DNA of 34,655 nt from Clostridiales bacterium (lineage in GTDB: Bacteria > Bacillota > Clostridia > Lachnospirales > WQUN01): positions 1 through 34,655 of the forward strand of contig JAISZB010000210.1 in assembly GCA_031269465.1 (NCBI GenBank), given 5' to 3'. Shown here piece after piece: positions 1-7,456 of the stretch; the first letter of the stretch is position 1; each line of letters starts with the position of its first letter. The position numbers and the translations under genes are program-made. The notes below the pieces were generated by a model. That model worked only from the letters and a program-made list of their open reading frames with translations, did not search any database and was not told the origin of the DNA.

Positions 1-1
1 G

Positions 2-100
2 CCTTCCTGGACGGGGTTCCCGCCCGTTAATGTGTGCGGCATTGCTCGGTCGCCCTGCCTATATATTCTTGGACAGCGCAGCTTCTCGATGGAAGCTTAG
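2..100 (+). pseudogene. Possible 3' end of a tnpB-like gene (window-truncated)
   Basis: An open frame runs from the window edge to a TAG at 98-100. It lies just upstream of an IS200/IS605-style terminal hairpin, where tnpB normally ends. The 32 visible residues include a PPVNVCG stretch like the poorly conserved tails of some TnpB proteins, but no catalytic or zinc-finger residue is visible. Assignment rests on position, not on diagnostic motifs. Confidence 0.3.
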
Positions 101-157
101 GCTAGCCGATCAGGGCTTATTGCCAAGCCCCTAGCTTTAGCTATGGGGTGATTGACC
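80..157 (+). mobile_element. IS200/IS605-type right-end hairpins
   Basis: Two stem-loops are visible. AGCTTC (80-85) pairs with GAAGCT (92-97). CCCC-TAGCT (128-136) pairs with AGCTA-TGGGG (139-148), with one bulged base, and is followed by TGATTGAC. A subterminal C-rich hairpin with a TTTAG-like loop followed by TTGAC is typical of IS200/IS605 right ends recognised by TnpA(Y1). In this family the region also encodes the 3' part of the omega/reRNA used by TnpB. No tnpA is visible, and the body of the element lies outside the window. Confidence 0.55.
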
Positions 158-291
158 GCCTTTTTACTTAATTCGTATGTAGCGTAGCACAATTTCTAAA
201 TAAAGTTAATGGTTGCCGCATTGGGGTGTAGATATGCTTCTCAGCTTCGCGGTTCACTGCGTTGATGATCGGTTGCAAGTGATAGTAGGGC

Positions 292-345
292 TTGCTGTTA
301 CTTGTCATTATACGTTATACTAGTTTTCAAGGAAACTGTTTCCTT
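292..345 (+). promoter_or_regulatory. Promoter with MarR-like palindromic operator
   Basis: TTGCTG (292-297) and TATACT (316-321), 18 bases apart, form a plausible -35/-10 pair. Eight bases downstream lies the palindrome AAGGAAA-CTG-TTTCCTT (329-345), over the expected transcription start. MarR proteins commonly bind such 16-18 base palindromes to repress their own operon, and a MarR-type gene lies at the end of this operon. The link between the two is inferred. Confidence 0.5.
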
Positions 346-373
346 AAAAATATTTTTGTCTTGAGGTGCAGCT

Positions 374-1348
374 ATGTCATCGACCCTTGAGTTTATTAAA
401 AACCTCTACAGCGCTTTTGATGCAAGTAAAATGGAGTGGTTCATATTCGAACCAACTTGGGTGGCGATGGATATCATCATCATTTTACTTGGAGTGTACA
501 CAATCGGGTTTATAATTAAACACGAGCAACACCCAAAACAAATCTTGTTGGAAATGCTCTGTTTTATCTTTCTTTTTGCCGGCGTCTATGAAAACATGGC
601 GCAAGTCATGGGCTGGTACGGATTCGGGAAATCCATTGTGATGGTTTTCAATGTCCCAATCACCGTGCCGCTGATAGAAGCGCTGTTTACTTATGCTGGA
701 ATTCGTTTCTGCAAGCAGATGAAACTCCCGAATTGGGCAGTCGTAGTGTTGTGCGGCATTTTCGGCGTGCTTGCCGACCTAACGCTCGACCCATTGGCTT
801 TAGCGCAGGAGCGCGACGGCATAGGACGCTGGTCATGGTTCATTGAGCAAGGCGACGTCAACTTTTTCGGCGCGCCTGTCTATAATTACAGCGGTTGGTT
901 TCTCATTTGCGGCATCGGATCCATGTTCATCCTTTTTGGACGCCATTGGTTCAAGAAGAGCGGTTGCAACAGAATCGTAGGACTTGTCTATCCACCCTTG
1001 TGCTTCCTTGGAGCTCTAGCCGTAATGGTCTCACCGCTTTCATCCTTTCTGCTTTGGCTGGGTCCATGGGGGCAACGCGGAAGCGTCACAGAATACCCGA
1101 TGTTCATGGCAATGTTTGTCTTGCTCGGCCTAATTGCGATTATCTGGCGCGGCAGGATGCGCAGCACATTTAATAAGCGGGAGGATGTCGTTTTCCCCAT
1201 TGTGTTCGGCGTCTTCTACCTCTCAAACCTTACATTTGACTGCCTCGAGGGACGCTTCGATATTTTGCTGTTCAGCCTTCCGTTCATTGCTCTTCATACT
1301 GGGGTTTATCTTTGGGCGCTTCTGGGCGGAAAACGAGCGGCGTCATGA
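374..1348 (+). CDS. DUF422/CruF-like carotenoid-biosynthesis-family membrane protein
   Basis: This is a 324-residue polytopic membrane protein with about eight hydrophobic segments. The best signature is residues 135-175: DLTLDP, then W153, then FFGAPVYNYSGW. It matches the D-x-x-x-DP ... FG-P-x-N-GW pattern of the carotenoid biosynthesis protein family (PF04240; CruF is a 1',2'-hydratase acting on carotene ends). Glu73, in a VYEN context, may be the family's other conserved acid. The start is supported by GAGGTG (363-368) five bases before the ATG. No other carotenoid gene is nearby, so carotenoid as substrate is doubtful and it may act on another polyprenyl lipid. It is followed after 6 bases by a MarR-type regulator, suggesting a regulated two-gene operon. 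Confidence 0.65.
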   Translation: MSSTLEFIKNLYSAFDASKMEWFIFEPTWVAMDIIIILLGVYTIGFIIKHEQHPKQILLEMLCFIFLFAGVYENMAQVMGWYGFGKSIVMVFNVPITVPLIEALFTYAGIRFCKQMKLPNWAVVVLCGIFGVLADLTLDPLALAQERDGIGRWSWFIEQGDVNFFGAPVYNYSGWFLICGIGSMFILFGRHWFKKSGCNRIVGLVYPPLCFLGALAVMVSPLSSFLLWLGPWGQRGSVTEYPMFMAMFVLLGLIAIIWRGRMRSTFNKREDVVFPIVFGVFYLSNLTFDCLEGRFDILLFSLPFIALHTGVYLWALLGGKRAAS

Positions 1349-1354
1349 GAGAAT

Positions 1355-1911
1355 ATGAATTTAAAGGCAATTTTCTTTACTATGTTCGCCCTAGTTAAGC
1401 GGCTTTATGAAAAAACGTCTCAAATGCCGCTGAAGAATGCGGTCTTTCGCTCCCTGAAGCCGACATACTTGCTTTCCTGCGTGAAAACCCAGAGTTTGAC
1501 TCTGCGCGCGATGTGGCGCTATACCGTAAGGTCTCAAAGCCTTATGTGAGCAAGGCGGTAGAATTGCTTGTCAATCGCGGGTGCCTTGAGACCTGTCATG
1601 ATAAGGATGACCGCCGCTTGAAGCACCTACATGTAACAGACAGAGCAAAGGAAGCGGCGGATATCCTCCACCAAGCGCAGTTTTCATTTTATGACAAGGT
1701 AACTGAGGGGCTTTCAAATGCAGAACTATCTGCAATGCTTTCAGCAATAGAAAATGCGCCCGAAATCTTATTGAATAGTCTCTATTTCAATCCGCCAGGG
1801 ATAATCATAGATGAACGTCTCGTGAGTGGGTTTGGCAAGCGCCAAGAAATGGCGGCGGCTGACTTCGAGTTGGATGATGCGGCCACCCGCGTCTTTGCAT
1901 TTGATTTATAG
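1355..1911 (+). pseudogene. MarR-family transcriptional regulator, frameshifted at an A6 run
   Basis: Two overlapping frames together read as one MarR-type winged helix protein. The N-terminus (from ATG 1355, MNLKAIFFTMFALVKRLYEK) is in one frame. From about 1411 the adjacent frame continues NVSNAAEECGLSLPEADILA, then the recognition helix region SKPYVSKAVELLVNRGCLE and the wing DKDDRRLKHLHVT. The shift lies in TATGAAAAAACG, where six A residues occupy 1410-1415; one more A would restore the protein. After about residue 145 the frame continues for about 40 atypical residues, so the 3' end may also have been altered. MarR proteins repress operons in response to small phenolic or lipophilic ligands. 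The position behind the membrane protein gene and the palindrome at 329-345 suggest autoregulation. A slippage-expressed gene or a sequencing error is possible. Confidence 0.7.
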
Positions 1912-2165
1912 AAGAGGTATGTATGCGTCTTCTGTTTCGTTGCTGGCTGGGGAAACCAGATTGAGTCCATCATTGGCAATCTCAAATATGGTTTTCTTTC
2001 CGTACCTGATGTGCAGGGTTTTAGTCCGGCTATCGACTGTTTCGCCGATTTTCACGTTTAGGGCTCTGACCTCGCGCCTTGCTCTAATCTGCTTTCCAGA
2101 GTTTTGATGCATCTTATGAGTATCTTTGTTGCTTAAGCGTAAACTTCATGTTCGTAGAAAATATG
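1912..2165. other. Region without a convincing gene
   Basis: A minus-strand frame (2112-1906, 68 residues, starting MHQNSGKQIRARREVRAL) has plausible composition but no ribosome binding site and no family I recognise. It may be a fragment of a lost gene. The plus strand here shows nothing beyond chance frames. Confidence 0.3.
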
Positions 2166-2194
2166 TTGACAATAACTAAGAATTTCTGTATACT
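2166..2194 (+). promoter_or_regulatory. Near-consensus sigma-70 type promoter
   Basis: TTGACA (2166-2171) and TATACT (2189-2194) are separated by exactly 17 bases. This is one of the strongest promoter matches in the window. It points to a transcript of about 175 bases ending at the terminator at 2324-2377, with no large gene inside. Confidence 0.7.
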
Positions 2195-2261
2195 ATATCA
2201 TATCTCTCTTCACACTTCACACCAATCTCTTCGTATATATTTATTGCAAGAAAGAAGGTTC

Positions 2262-2294
2262 ATGGATCGAAAAGGCTTATTGTCAGCTTACTAA
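2262..2294 (+). CDS. 10-codon leader-peptide-like ORF
   Basis: ATG GAT CGA AAA GGC TTA TTG TCA GCT TAC TAA encodes MDRKGLLSAY. AAAGAAGG lies a few bases upstream as a ribosome binding site. The ORF lies between a strong promoter and an intrinsic terminator, the classic arrangement of a translation-monitored attenuator such as the leaders of erm or cat genes. No attenuated gene survives downstream, so the unit may be a relic or the transcript may act as a small RNA. Translation is inferred only from position and the ribosome binding site. Confidence 0.4.
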   Translation: MDRKGLLSAY

Positions 2295-2323
2295 TATAAC
2301 TGAATCTGTTTTGTATGTGTAGC

Positions 2324-2377
2324 AAGGGAAAGGAAATATGTATCATCTACTTCGGAGATGCAGTCCTTTCCTTTTTT
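2324..2377 (+). terminator. Intrinsic terminator / possible attenuator
   Basis: GGAAAGGA (2327-2334) pairs with TCCTTTCC (2364-2371) and is followed by TTTTTT (2372-2377). Inside, CATCT pairs with AGATG around a C(UUCG)G tetraloop. A stable stem plus a U-tract is a standard Rho-independent terminator. It ends the short transcript from the promoter at 2166. Confidence 0.75.
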
Positions 2378-3449
2378 GTTGCAAATGCCTGATTCATAAG
2401 CAAAAGCCTCTGGCAAGAAATCCTGTATGTTCCGCTATAGTCATCAAGTAGGCGTCTATTATTCTCTACTCCAAAATAGGTGCTACAATGCCATCTTTCG
2501 TTCCGGCATCAATTCGCATTGCATTGTTGAGCGTTAATACAGTAATTTAAGTCCTTTCAAATAGATGGACAATATTCTCCTTGAAATATTTGGCAATATA
2601 GGCGGCTGTGGTCACTTCTGTTGCTGCAGAATTCAACTCACCAGGAATGATTTGCCCGCATTTTAGCAACTTCCTCGTGAGTTGTTGCAAATATCGCCGT
2701 CTGTTCAAGCCTTACCGAAAGCGGATTCGTTAGCATTCAATAGTTAGACTGCTAATTGTGGATGTAAGTGATAAATCTAAGCCAAAACTTGTCTCCCCTA
2801 ATAGAATTGACATTTGTCTTGAATGTTGCGACAGACAGGTGCATATTCGAAACATCAAGCGAGGATATCATCCTCGAAACTAAAAAAGGCATTTCCTCAA
2901 CAGTTTCTGGTATAGGGCGCTATGGCAGAGAATAAAGCGCCTATCTGGATTCAGATTGATGATGTCTGAAGCGATTCTCAAGCAAAATGCTAAGAGCAGG
3001 CCTTTGAAGTATAGCGGAAAGTTAGCGAAAGCATAGTCCATATGAGAAAATCCACTACTATGTCCTTGGATATTTTGAATGCGTCCCAAACCTCATAAAG
3101 GCGAGCGACCATTCAAAAAGCCAGAAGTTTCACTTGCTCCAGCTAAAAATGAGTTCCTCCATACAATTTTCAGGTTGGTGGAGAAGAGGAATAAGCCTTT
3201 ATCGGAACTGTATAACTCTGTTCTGGCGCTTAAGTGAGTTTGAGGAGAATACACCGCCGTTATTAGGTGCCGCGCTCATCGCCAATTTCGGCAGGGGAGA
3301 GAACCTCCATACAGATGCTATTTTGAAGATTAGCAAGGATTTGAGCGCCGGGATAAACCATTATGGAAGCTGTCGAGGACGATGAATCTTGAGCTGTTCA
3401 TCGACTGGCAGTTGGGAAATAGGCGGAGAGCCGCAAGGAGGAGATATTT
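2378..3449. other. Decayed intergenic region upstream of hsdM
   Basis: There is no intact gene in this kilobase. On the minus strand, 2717-2547 reads as two overlapping frames, one with LEQTAIFATTHEEVAK and the next with IIPGELNSAATEVTTAAYIA, which join by one frameshift and look like a lost protein I cannot name. On the plus strand, 3134-3385 is open (83 residues) but has no recognisable motif or good start. No clear promoter for hsdM was found; the 30 bases before hsdM hold only its ribosome binding site. Confidence 0.4.
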
Positions 3450-4952
3450 ATGGCAAGCGGGAGCAATACAGTTGAGATAGGCTTTGAACAGCAAATCTGG
3501 GCGGCGGCCGACATTCTGCGGGGCAACATGGACGCCGCCGAATACAAGCACGTTGTGCTGGGGCTTATATTCCTGAAATACATCTCGGACAAGTTCGATG
3601 AGCGGTATCAGGAGCTGCTCGCCGATGACGATGATGTGGAGGACAAGGACGCCTACGCCGAGTTGAACGTGTTCTTCGTACCGCCGTCGGCTCGCTGGAG
3701 CATCATCTCCGAAGCTGCCCACAAGCCGGAAATCGGCGCGGTAATCGACGACGCGATGCGCGCCATCGAAAAAGAGAACAAACGGCTGAAAGACATCCTG
3801 CCAAAGAACTACGCCCGGGGCGAGCTGGACAAGCGCCGACTTGGGAACGTGGTCGACCTCTTTACCAACATCCAGATGATCGAACACGGCGGCAGCAAGG
3901 ATATTTTGGGCCGGGCATACGAATACTGCCTCGCGAGGTTTGCGGAGCAGGAAGGAAAGCGGGCGGGTGAGTTTTATACGCCTTCGTGCGTAGTGCGGAC
4001 GCTCGTCGAGGTGTTGCAGCCGTTCAAAGGGCGCGTATATGACCCATGTTGCGGGTCTGGCGGCATGTACGTGCAGTCGGCAAGGTTTGTCGAAAACCAT
4101 GCGGGGAATATCAGCAGCCTGTCCATTTACGGGCAGGACTCCAACCCGACCACTCGCAAGATGGCGTTGATGAACCTTGCCATCCGCGGCATTGAGGCCG
4201 ACCTTGGCAGGTCAGATGCGGACACTTTCCACAACGACCTGCACCCGCAACTGAAGGCGGACTTCATCCTCGCCAACCCGCCCTTCAATCTCTCCGCCTG
4301 GAACGATGGCTCGCTGAACGGCGATCCGAGGTGGAAGTACGGCTTGCCGCCGTCCGGAAACGCAAATTTCGCTTGGCTTCAGCACATGATATACCACCTC
4401 TCTCCAAACGGCAAGATCGGCATGGTGCTGGCCAATGGCTCGCTGTCGTCGCATAGCGGCGGCGAGGGCGAGATCCGCAAAAAGATTGTGGAGGACGACC
4501 TCGTGGATGGAATCATCGCCATGCCCGCGCAGCTGTTCTACACTACGCAGATTCCCGTTTCGCTCTGGTTTGTCAGCCGCAACAAGGCGCAAAAGGGCAG
4601 GACGCTGTTCATCGACGCCCGCAAGATGGGGACGATGGTTAGTCGACGCCTGCGCGAGATGACCGCTGGGGACATTGCCAAGATCGCCGAGACATTCCAA
4701 GCCTTCAACGCCGGAACGCTCGAAGGCGTGAAGGGCTACTGCGCCGCCGCTGCCACCGCTGATATAGCGAAGCAGGATTATATCCTCACGCCCGGACGCT
4801 ACGTCGGCATTGAAGAGCAGGAGGATGGCAGCGAGCCGTTCGAGGAAAAGATGGCGCGGCTGACCGGTGAACTCTCGGAGATGTTCAAGCGTTCCCACGA
4901 ATTGGAGGACGAAATCCGCAAACGGCTGGGGGCGATTGGGTTTGAGATATAA
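3450..4952 (+). CDS. hsdM: Type I restriction-modification DNA methyltransferase subunit HsdM
   Basis: This 500-residue protein is the usual length for a type I M subunit. It uses S-adenosylmethionine to methylate adenine at N6 within the site chosen by HsdS, as an M2S complex or as part of R2M2S. An N-terminal helical domain (about 1-150, opening SNTVEIGFEQQIWAAADILR) precedes the N6-methylase core. Motif I is DPCCGSGG at 198-205 and the catalytic motif IV is NPPF at 276-279. The ATG is preceded by AAGGAGGAG (3435-3443), a strong ribosome binding site. hsdS begins about 100 bases downstream on the same strand, so the two are probably cotranscribed. All key residues are present and the gene looks intact. 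Confidence 0.97.
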   Translation: MASGSNTVEIGFEQQIWAAADILRGNMDAAEYKHVVLGLIFLKYISDKFDERYQELLADDDDVEDKDAYAELNVFFVPPSARWSIISEAAHKPEIGAVIDDAMRAIEKENKRLKDILPKNYARGELDKRRLGNVVDLFTNIQMIEHGGSKDILGRAYEYCLARFAEQEGKRAGEFYTPSCVVRTLVEVLQPFKGRVYDPCCGSGGMYVQSARFVENHAGNISSLSIYGQDSNPTTRKMALMNLAIRGIEADLGRSDADTFHNDLHPQLKADFILANPPFNLSAWNDGSLNGDPRWKYGLPPSGNANFAWLQHMIYHLSPNGKIGMVLANGSLSSHSGGEGEIRKKIVEDDLVDGIIAMPAQLFYTTQIPVSLWFVSRNKAQKGRTLFIDARKMGTMVSRRLREMTAGDIAKIAETFQAFNAGTLEGVKGYCAAAATADIAKQDYILTPGRYVGIEEQEDGSEPFEEKMARLTGELSEMFKRSHELEDEIRKRLGAIGFEI

Positions 4953-5055
4953 CTGCCAAAAGCTGAATTTGGACGCAGCAGGCGGCGTCTCTGCAAGGCG
5001 GCTTGCCGGGAATGCCAAAGCATGCGGCGAGAATTTAAAGAGAGGAGAACTATTT

Positions 5056-6279
5056 GTGAAGTTTGATTTTGTTACCCTTGGAGAGGTGTATGAAGTGTCT
5101 TCTGGCCTATCAAAGCGCAAGGATTCGTTTGGACATGGGCATCCCTTCCTCTCATTTAAAACAGTATTCAATAATGCTTTCCTGCCTGATGTCCTGACAG
5201 AACTGGCAGATGCAACAGAAAAAGAGCGCAGGGCATGCTCCATAATGAGAGGCGATGTGTTTTTGACTCGGACGAGTGAAAATACAGACGAACTTGGCAT
5301 GAGCAGCGTTGCGCTTAAGGATTACCCCGACGCAACATTCAATGGCTTCACAAAACGCTTGAGAACAAAGAATAATGGAGCAATTAATCCAATATTCGCA
5401 GGATATTGGTTCCGTTCAAAACATTTTCGTGAACTGATAAAGTCGATGTCTGTAATGACGACCAGAGCGAGTCTGAATTCTGAAATGATTAAGCGTTTAT
5501 CCATGCCTCTTCCAGACATTAAAACACAAAACTCCATTGCAAATGAACTTTTTTCATTTGATAAGGCGATTGTCAACAACAAGAAAATAAACAATCATTT
5601 AGAGCAGATGGCGCAGGCTATCTTCAAGTCGTGGTTCGTGGACTTCGAGCCGTTCGACGGCGTTATGCCGGAGAACTGGCGGGAAGGTACTATTTCTGAC
5701 TTCGGTGATGTTGTCGGTGGCAGTACGCCGTCCAAAGCAAAACCCGAATACTATACCGAACACGGTATCGCTTGGATAACGCCCAAGGATTTGTCCGTCA
5801 ACAAGAGTAAGTTCATCTCTCGCGGAGCGGACGATATTACCGAACTGGGGCTCAAAAACAGTAGCGCACGGCTTATGCCAAAGGGCACTGTTCTTTTCAG
5901 TTCCAGAGCGCCTATTGGATACATCGCCATAGCAAGCGGTGAGGTATGTACCAATCAGGGCTTCAAGTCCATCGTACCGAAAGGGAGCGTTGGTCCTGCG
6001 TTCATCTACCACTTCCTGATTGAAAATCTCCAGACCATTGAGAATATGGCTTCGGGTTCGACTTTCAAGGAAGTTTCGGGCACTACGATGAAAGGCATTC
6101 CTGCGATTATCCCTGATGATGGTACGCTCTGCCGTTTTCAAGAGGAATGCACCCCCATTTTCGTGAAGCAAGAGCTACTCGAAGCGGAGAACGCCCATCT
6201 TGCCGATATTCGAGATTCCCTCTTGCCCCGCCTGATGTCCGGCGAACTGTCCGTTGCCGACCTAGACGCCGCTAAATGA
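5056..6279 (+). CDS. hsdS: Type I restriction-modification specificity subunit HsdS (active copy)
   Basis: This 407-residue subunit recognises the bipartite DNA target and docks HsdM and HsdR. It has the normal plan: target-recognition domain 1 (about 1-150), a helical conserved region with VNNKKINNHLEQMAQAIFKS around 172-191, target-recognition domain 2 (about 200-355), and a distal helical repeat ending LPRLMSGELSVADLD. The start is GTG 5056, chosen because AGAGAGGAG lies just upstream; the frame itself is open from 4867. Codons 179-182 (Asn-Asn-His-Leu) are the 12-base recombination site at 5590-5601. The last codons and the TGA stop fall in an inverted copy at 6273-6284. The whole C-terminal half is therefore a movable cassette. 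Confidence 0.93.
   Translation: MKFDFVTLGEVYEVSSGLSKRKDSFGHGHPFLSFKTVFNNAFLPDVLTELADATEKERRACSIMRGDVFLTRTSENTDELGMSSVALKDYPDATFNGFTKRLRTKNNGAINPIFAGYWFRSKHFRELIKSMSVMTTRASLNSEMIKRLSMPLPDIKTQNSIANELFSFDKAIVNNKKINNHLEQMAQAIFKSWFVDFEPFDGVMPENWREGTISDFGDVVGGSTPSKAKPEYYTEHGIAWITPKDLSVNKSKFISRGADDITELGLKNSSARLMPKGTVLFSSRAPIGYIAIASGEVCTNQGFKSIVPKGSVGPAFIYHFLIENLQTIENMASGSTFKEVSGTTMKGIPAIIPDDGTLCRFQEECTPIFVKQELLEAENAHLADIRDSLLPRLMSGELSVADLDAAK
5590..5601 (+). repeat. hsdS inversion site 1 (start of cassette 1)
   Basis: AACAATCATTTA lies in frame as Asn-Asn-His-Leu in the central conserved region of hsdS. The preceding four bases AATA are shared with site 3. The following 11 bases GAGCAGATGGC are shared with site 4 in inverted orientation. 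Crossover here exchanges everything downstream without changing the reading frame. Confidence 0.85.
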
Positions 6280-6284
6280 TTGTT
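6273..6284 (-). repeat. hsdS inversion site 2 (end of cassette 1, over the stop codon)
   Basis: TAAATGATTGTT is the exact reverse complement of AACAATCATTTA. It contains the TGA stop of hsdS, so any cassette ending here carries its own stop. The roughly 40 bases to its right closely resemble those right of site 4. Confidence 0.85.
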
Positions 6285-6440
6285 TAATAATTTATATTTC
6301 AACAAATATTTACTAATTCAAAGTTAAATAAATTATCTATTTTTCAAATGATTTTGCAGTTTTGGATAATAACTAAAATTAGGTATATTTGACTGAAATT
6401 AAGAAATTTACGTGTATGTCAATTTAGATATGGGCAAGAC
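6285..6440 (+). promoter_or_regulatory. AT-rich spacer before the recombinase, partly duplicated before hsdR
   Basis: This strongly AT-rich gap separates hsdS from the recombinase gene and presumably carries the recombinase promoter, though no clean -35/-10 pair stands out. Its first about 40 bases are roughly 80% identical by eye to 8590-8628 (both contain TAATTTATATT and ATTTACTAAT). The same kind of DNA therefore borders both cassettes. Confidence 0.5.
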
Positions 6441-6450
6441 AGGAGGAATT

Positions 6451-7443
6451 ATGAAGGATAGGCTGATAACGGAGATTCAGGCGAGCATGGCGTCAATGCT
6501 GAATATGACGCAACTGGAGGAATTGCGGCGAGTGCTGACGCACAGGCTCCGAAACGTGGAAGTAACGGAGCAGAAAGCCCCTGGAACACAGGAAATCACT
6601 GAGAACGGAGGGTTGCTCGAAGTGTTTATAGCCGCAAAGAGAGTTGAAGGCTGTTCGGAAAAGTCGCTGAAATACTACGGTGCGACCATTCGACCGATGT
6701 TCTGCAGCGTGAAGAAGCCCATACGGGAGATAACTACAGACGATCTGCGCGTTTACCTTGCTGATTACCAACAGAAGCGGGGTTCGAGCAAAGTTACGAT
6801 AGACAATATGCGGCGCATCTTCGCCAGCTTCTTCGGTTGGCTTGAAGAAGAAGATTACATCCTTAAAAGCCCAGTTCGCCGCATTCACAAGATAAAGACG
6901 GACAAGACCATCAAAGATACGTTCTCCGATGAGTGTTTGGAACTGCTCCGCGACGCTTGCGAGGAAGTCCGCGACTTGGCGATGATAGACCTGCTCGCTT
7001 CAACGGGAATGCGTGTTGGCGAACTGGTAGGCTTGAACCGCGAGGACATCAACTTCCACGAGCGGGAGTGCGTGGTGTTCGGCAAAGGCGGCACTGAGCG
7101 GGTGGTATACTTCGACGCCCGAACAAAAATCCATCTGCTGAATTACCTCGACGGCAGAGAAGACGAAAACCCCGCCTTGTTCGTGTCGCTGACCCAGCCG
7201 CGTGAGCGCCTCCAGATAGGCGGCGTGGAAACAAGGCTGCGTGAAATCGGCAAGCGAGCCGATATGAAAAAGGTATACCCGCACAAATTTAGGCGTACCC
7301 TCGCCACCAGAGCTATTGACAAAGGAATGCCCATAGAGCAGGTGCAGCGGTTGCTTGGCCATGTGAAGATAGATACGACGATGACCTATGCTATGGTCAA
7401 TCAGGCGAATGTCAAAAATTCGCATCGGAAATTTATAGGATGA
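6451..7443 (+). CDS. Tyrosine recombinase (XerC/D-like), putative hsdS invertase
   Basis: This 330-residue site-specific recombinase cleaves DNA through a tyrosine 3'-phosphate intermediate. A SAM-like core-binding domain (about 50-145) precedes the catalytic domain. The catalytic set is complete: Arg188 (TGMRVGEL), Lys212 (GKGGTER), His278-x-x-Arg281 (PHKFRR), His304 (LLGH) and nucleophile Tyr313 (MTYAMV). I chose ATG 6451 because AGGAGG (6441-6446) precedes it by four bases; an upstream in-frame GTG (6412) lacks a site. It sits between two hsdS halves bordered by inverted 12-base repeats, so the likely job is DNA inversion that switches HsdS specificity, as for recombinases beside pneumococcal SpnIII-type loci. 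Direct evidence for its target site is lacking. Confidence 0.92.
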   Translation: MKDRLITEIQASMASMLNMTQLEELRRVLTHRLRNVEVTEQKAPGTQEITENGGLLEVFIAAKRVEGCSEKSLKYYGATIRPMFCSVKKPIREITTDDLRVYLADYQQKRGSSKVTIDNMRRIFASFFGWLEEEDYILKSPVRRIHKIKTDKTIKDTFSDECLELLRDACEEVRDLAMIDLLASTGMRVGELVGLNREDINFHERECVVFGKGGTERVVYFDARTKIHLLNYLDGREDENPALFVSLTQPRERLQIGGVETRLREIGKRADMKKVYPHKFRRTLATRAIDKGMPIEQVQRLLGHVKIDTTMTYAMVNQANVKNSHRKFIG

Positions 7444-7456
7444 GAAGGATGTCAGG

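Noticed and set aside
3330..5300. Long minus-strand open frames of 256 and 362 codons opposite hsdM and hsdS
   Set aside because: They lie opposite genes with clear family motifs, have no ribosome sites, and their composition is that of an antisense frame of a GC-rich gene.
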